A DNA stretch of 64,000 nt from Fragilaria crotonensis (lineage: Eukaryota > Bacillariophyta > Fragilariophyceae > Fragilariales > Fragilariaceae). The DNA lies in assembly GCA_022925895.1 (NCBI GenBank), contig JAKSYS010000112.1, positions 54,314 through 118,313 of the forward strand, read 5' to 3'. Below are positions 63,999-64,000 of this stretch, one piece after another. The first letter of the stretch is position 1. The number at the start of each line of letters is the position of its first letter. The position numbers and the translations under genes were made by a program. Under the pieces are notes generated by a model. The model made no database searches. It was not told the origin of the DNA and saw only the letters and a list, made by a program, of their open reading frames with translations.

Positions 63999-64000
63999 GT

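Overview
The window looks like nuclear DNA of a diatom, most likely a pennate one. The host genes are eukaryotic, with GT-AG introns of about 65-95 nt. Two proteins begin with the signal peptide plus short transit peptide typical of secondary plastids (an ABC1 kinase at 39298 and a Cys-motif protein at 50692). Mitochondrial genes of symbiont origin are present (HslV, gamma-carbonic anhydrase). Large Ty1/copia-order retrotransposons fill much of the space. No species can be named from sequence alone.

Layout. 1-2343: the tail of one gene and a probable CENP-N/Chl4 kinetochore protein. 2779-6443: two damaged retrotransposon fragments facing each other (copy A and an inverted piece). 7061-13969: a compact gene block with a fatty-acid desaturase, gamma-carbonic anhydrase, class IIA HAD phosphatase, a lysine-rich nuclear-type protein and a SET-domain protein. 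14370-26098: retrotransposon copy B, with near-identical LTRs and a 5-bp GGTAC target duplication. 26488-27515: CNOT9/RCD1. 27960-31066: DNA-transposon debris (a PIF/Harbinger transposase fossil, a 1.28-kb TIR element in a TTA duplication, and a 738-bp TA-flanked TIR element) around a tRNA-Ala(AGC). 31341-34589: convergent zinc transporter and double-domain fluoride channel. 34590-39297: gene-poor, with two 31-bp minisatellite arrays. 39298-46816: ABC1 kinase, MTFP1/MTP18, a sulfotransferase and a Golgi-type glycosyltransferase. 49408-52127: HslV, a plastid-targeted Cys-motif protein, and a basic protein with an in-frame stop. 52301-63998: retrotransposon copy C, whose 3' LTR ends 2 bp before the window ends.

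The most unusual system is the retrotransposon family (copies A, B, C). It is about 11.7 kb, roughly twice a usual copia element. Its first ATG lies inside the LTR, so the LTR encodes the first ~51 residues and the presumed primer-binding site is coding. About 4.5 kb of unrecognised coding sequence precedes gag. This carries a basic nuclear-import-like patch and a VIDLT SUMO-interaction-like motif, and in copy C it reads without a stop into gag. A candidate 134-nt intron at that junction would, if removed, end the upstream protein at once, which suggests a splice switch between an upstream protein and the fusion.

Caution: several host genes and both young retrotransposon copies carry single-base indels, mostly in short homopolymers. 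Some apparent frameshifts may be assembly errors rather than biology.
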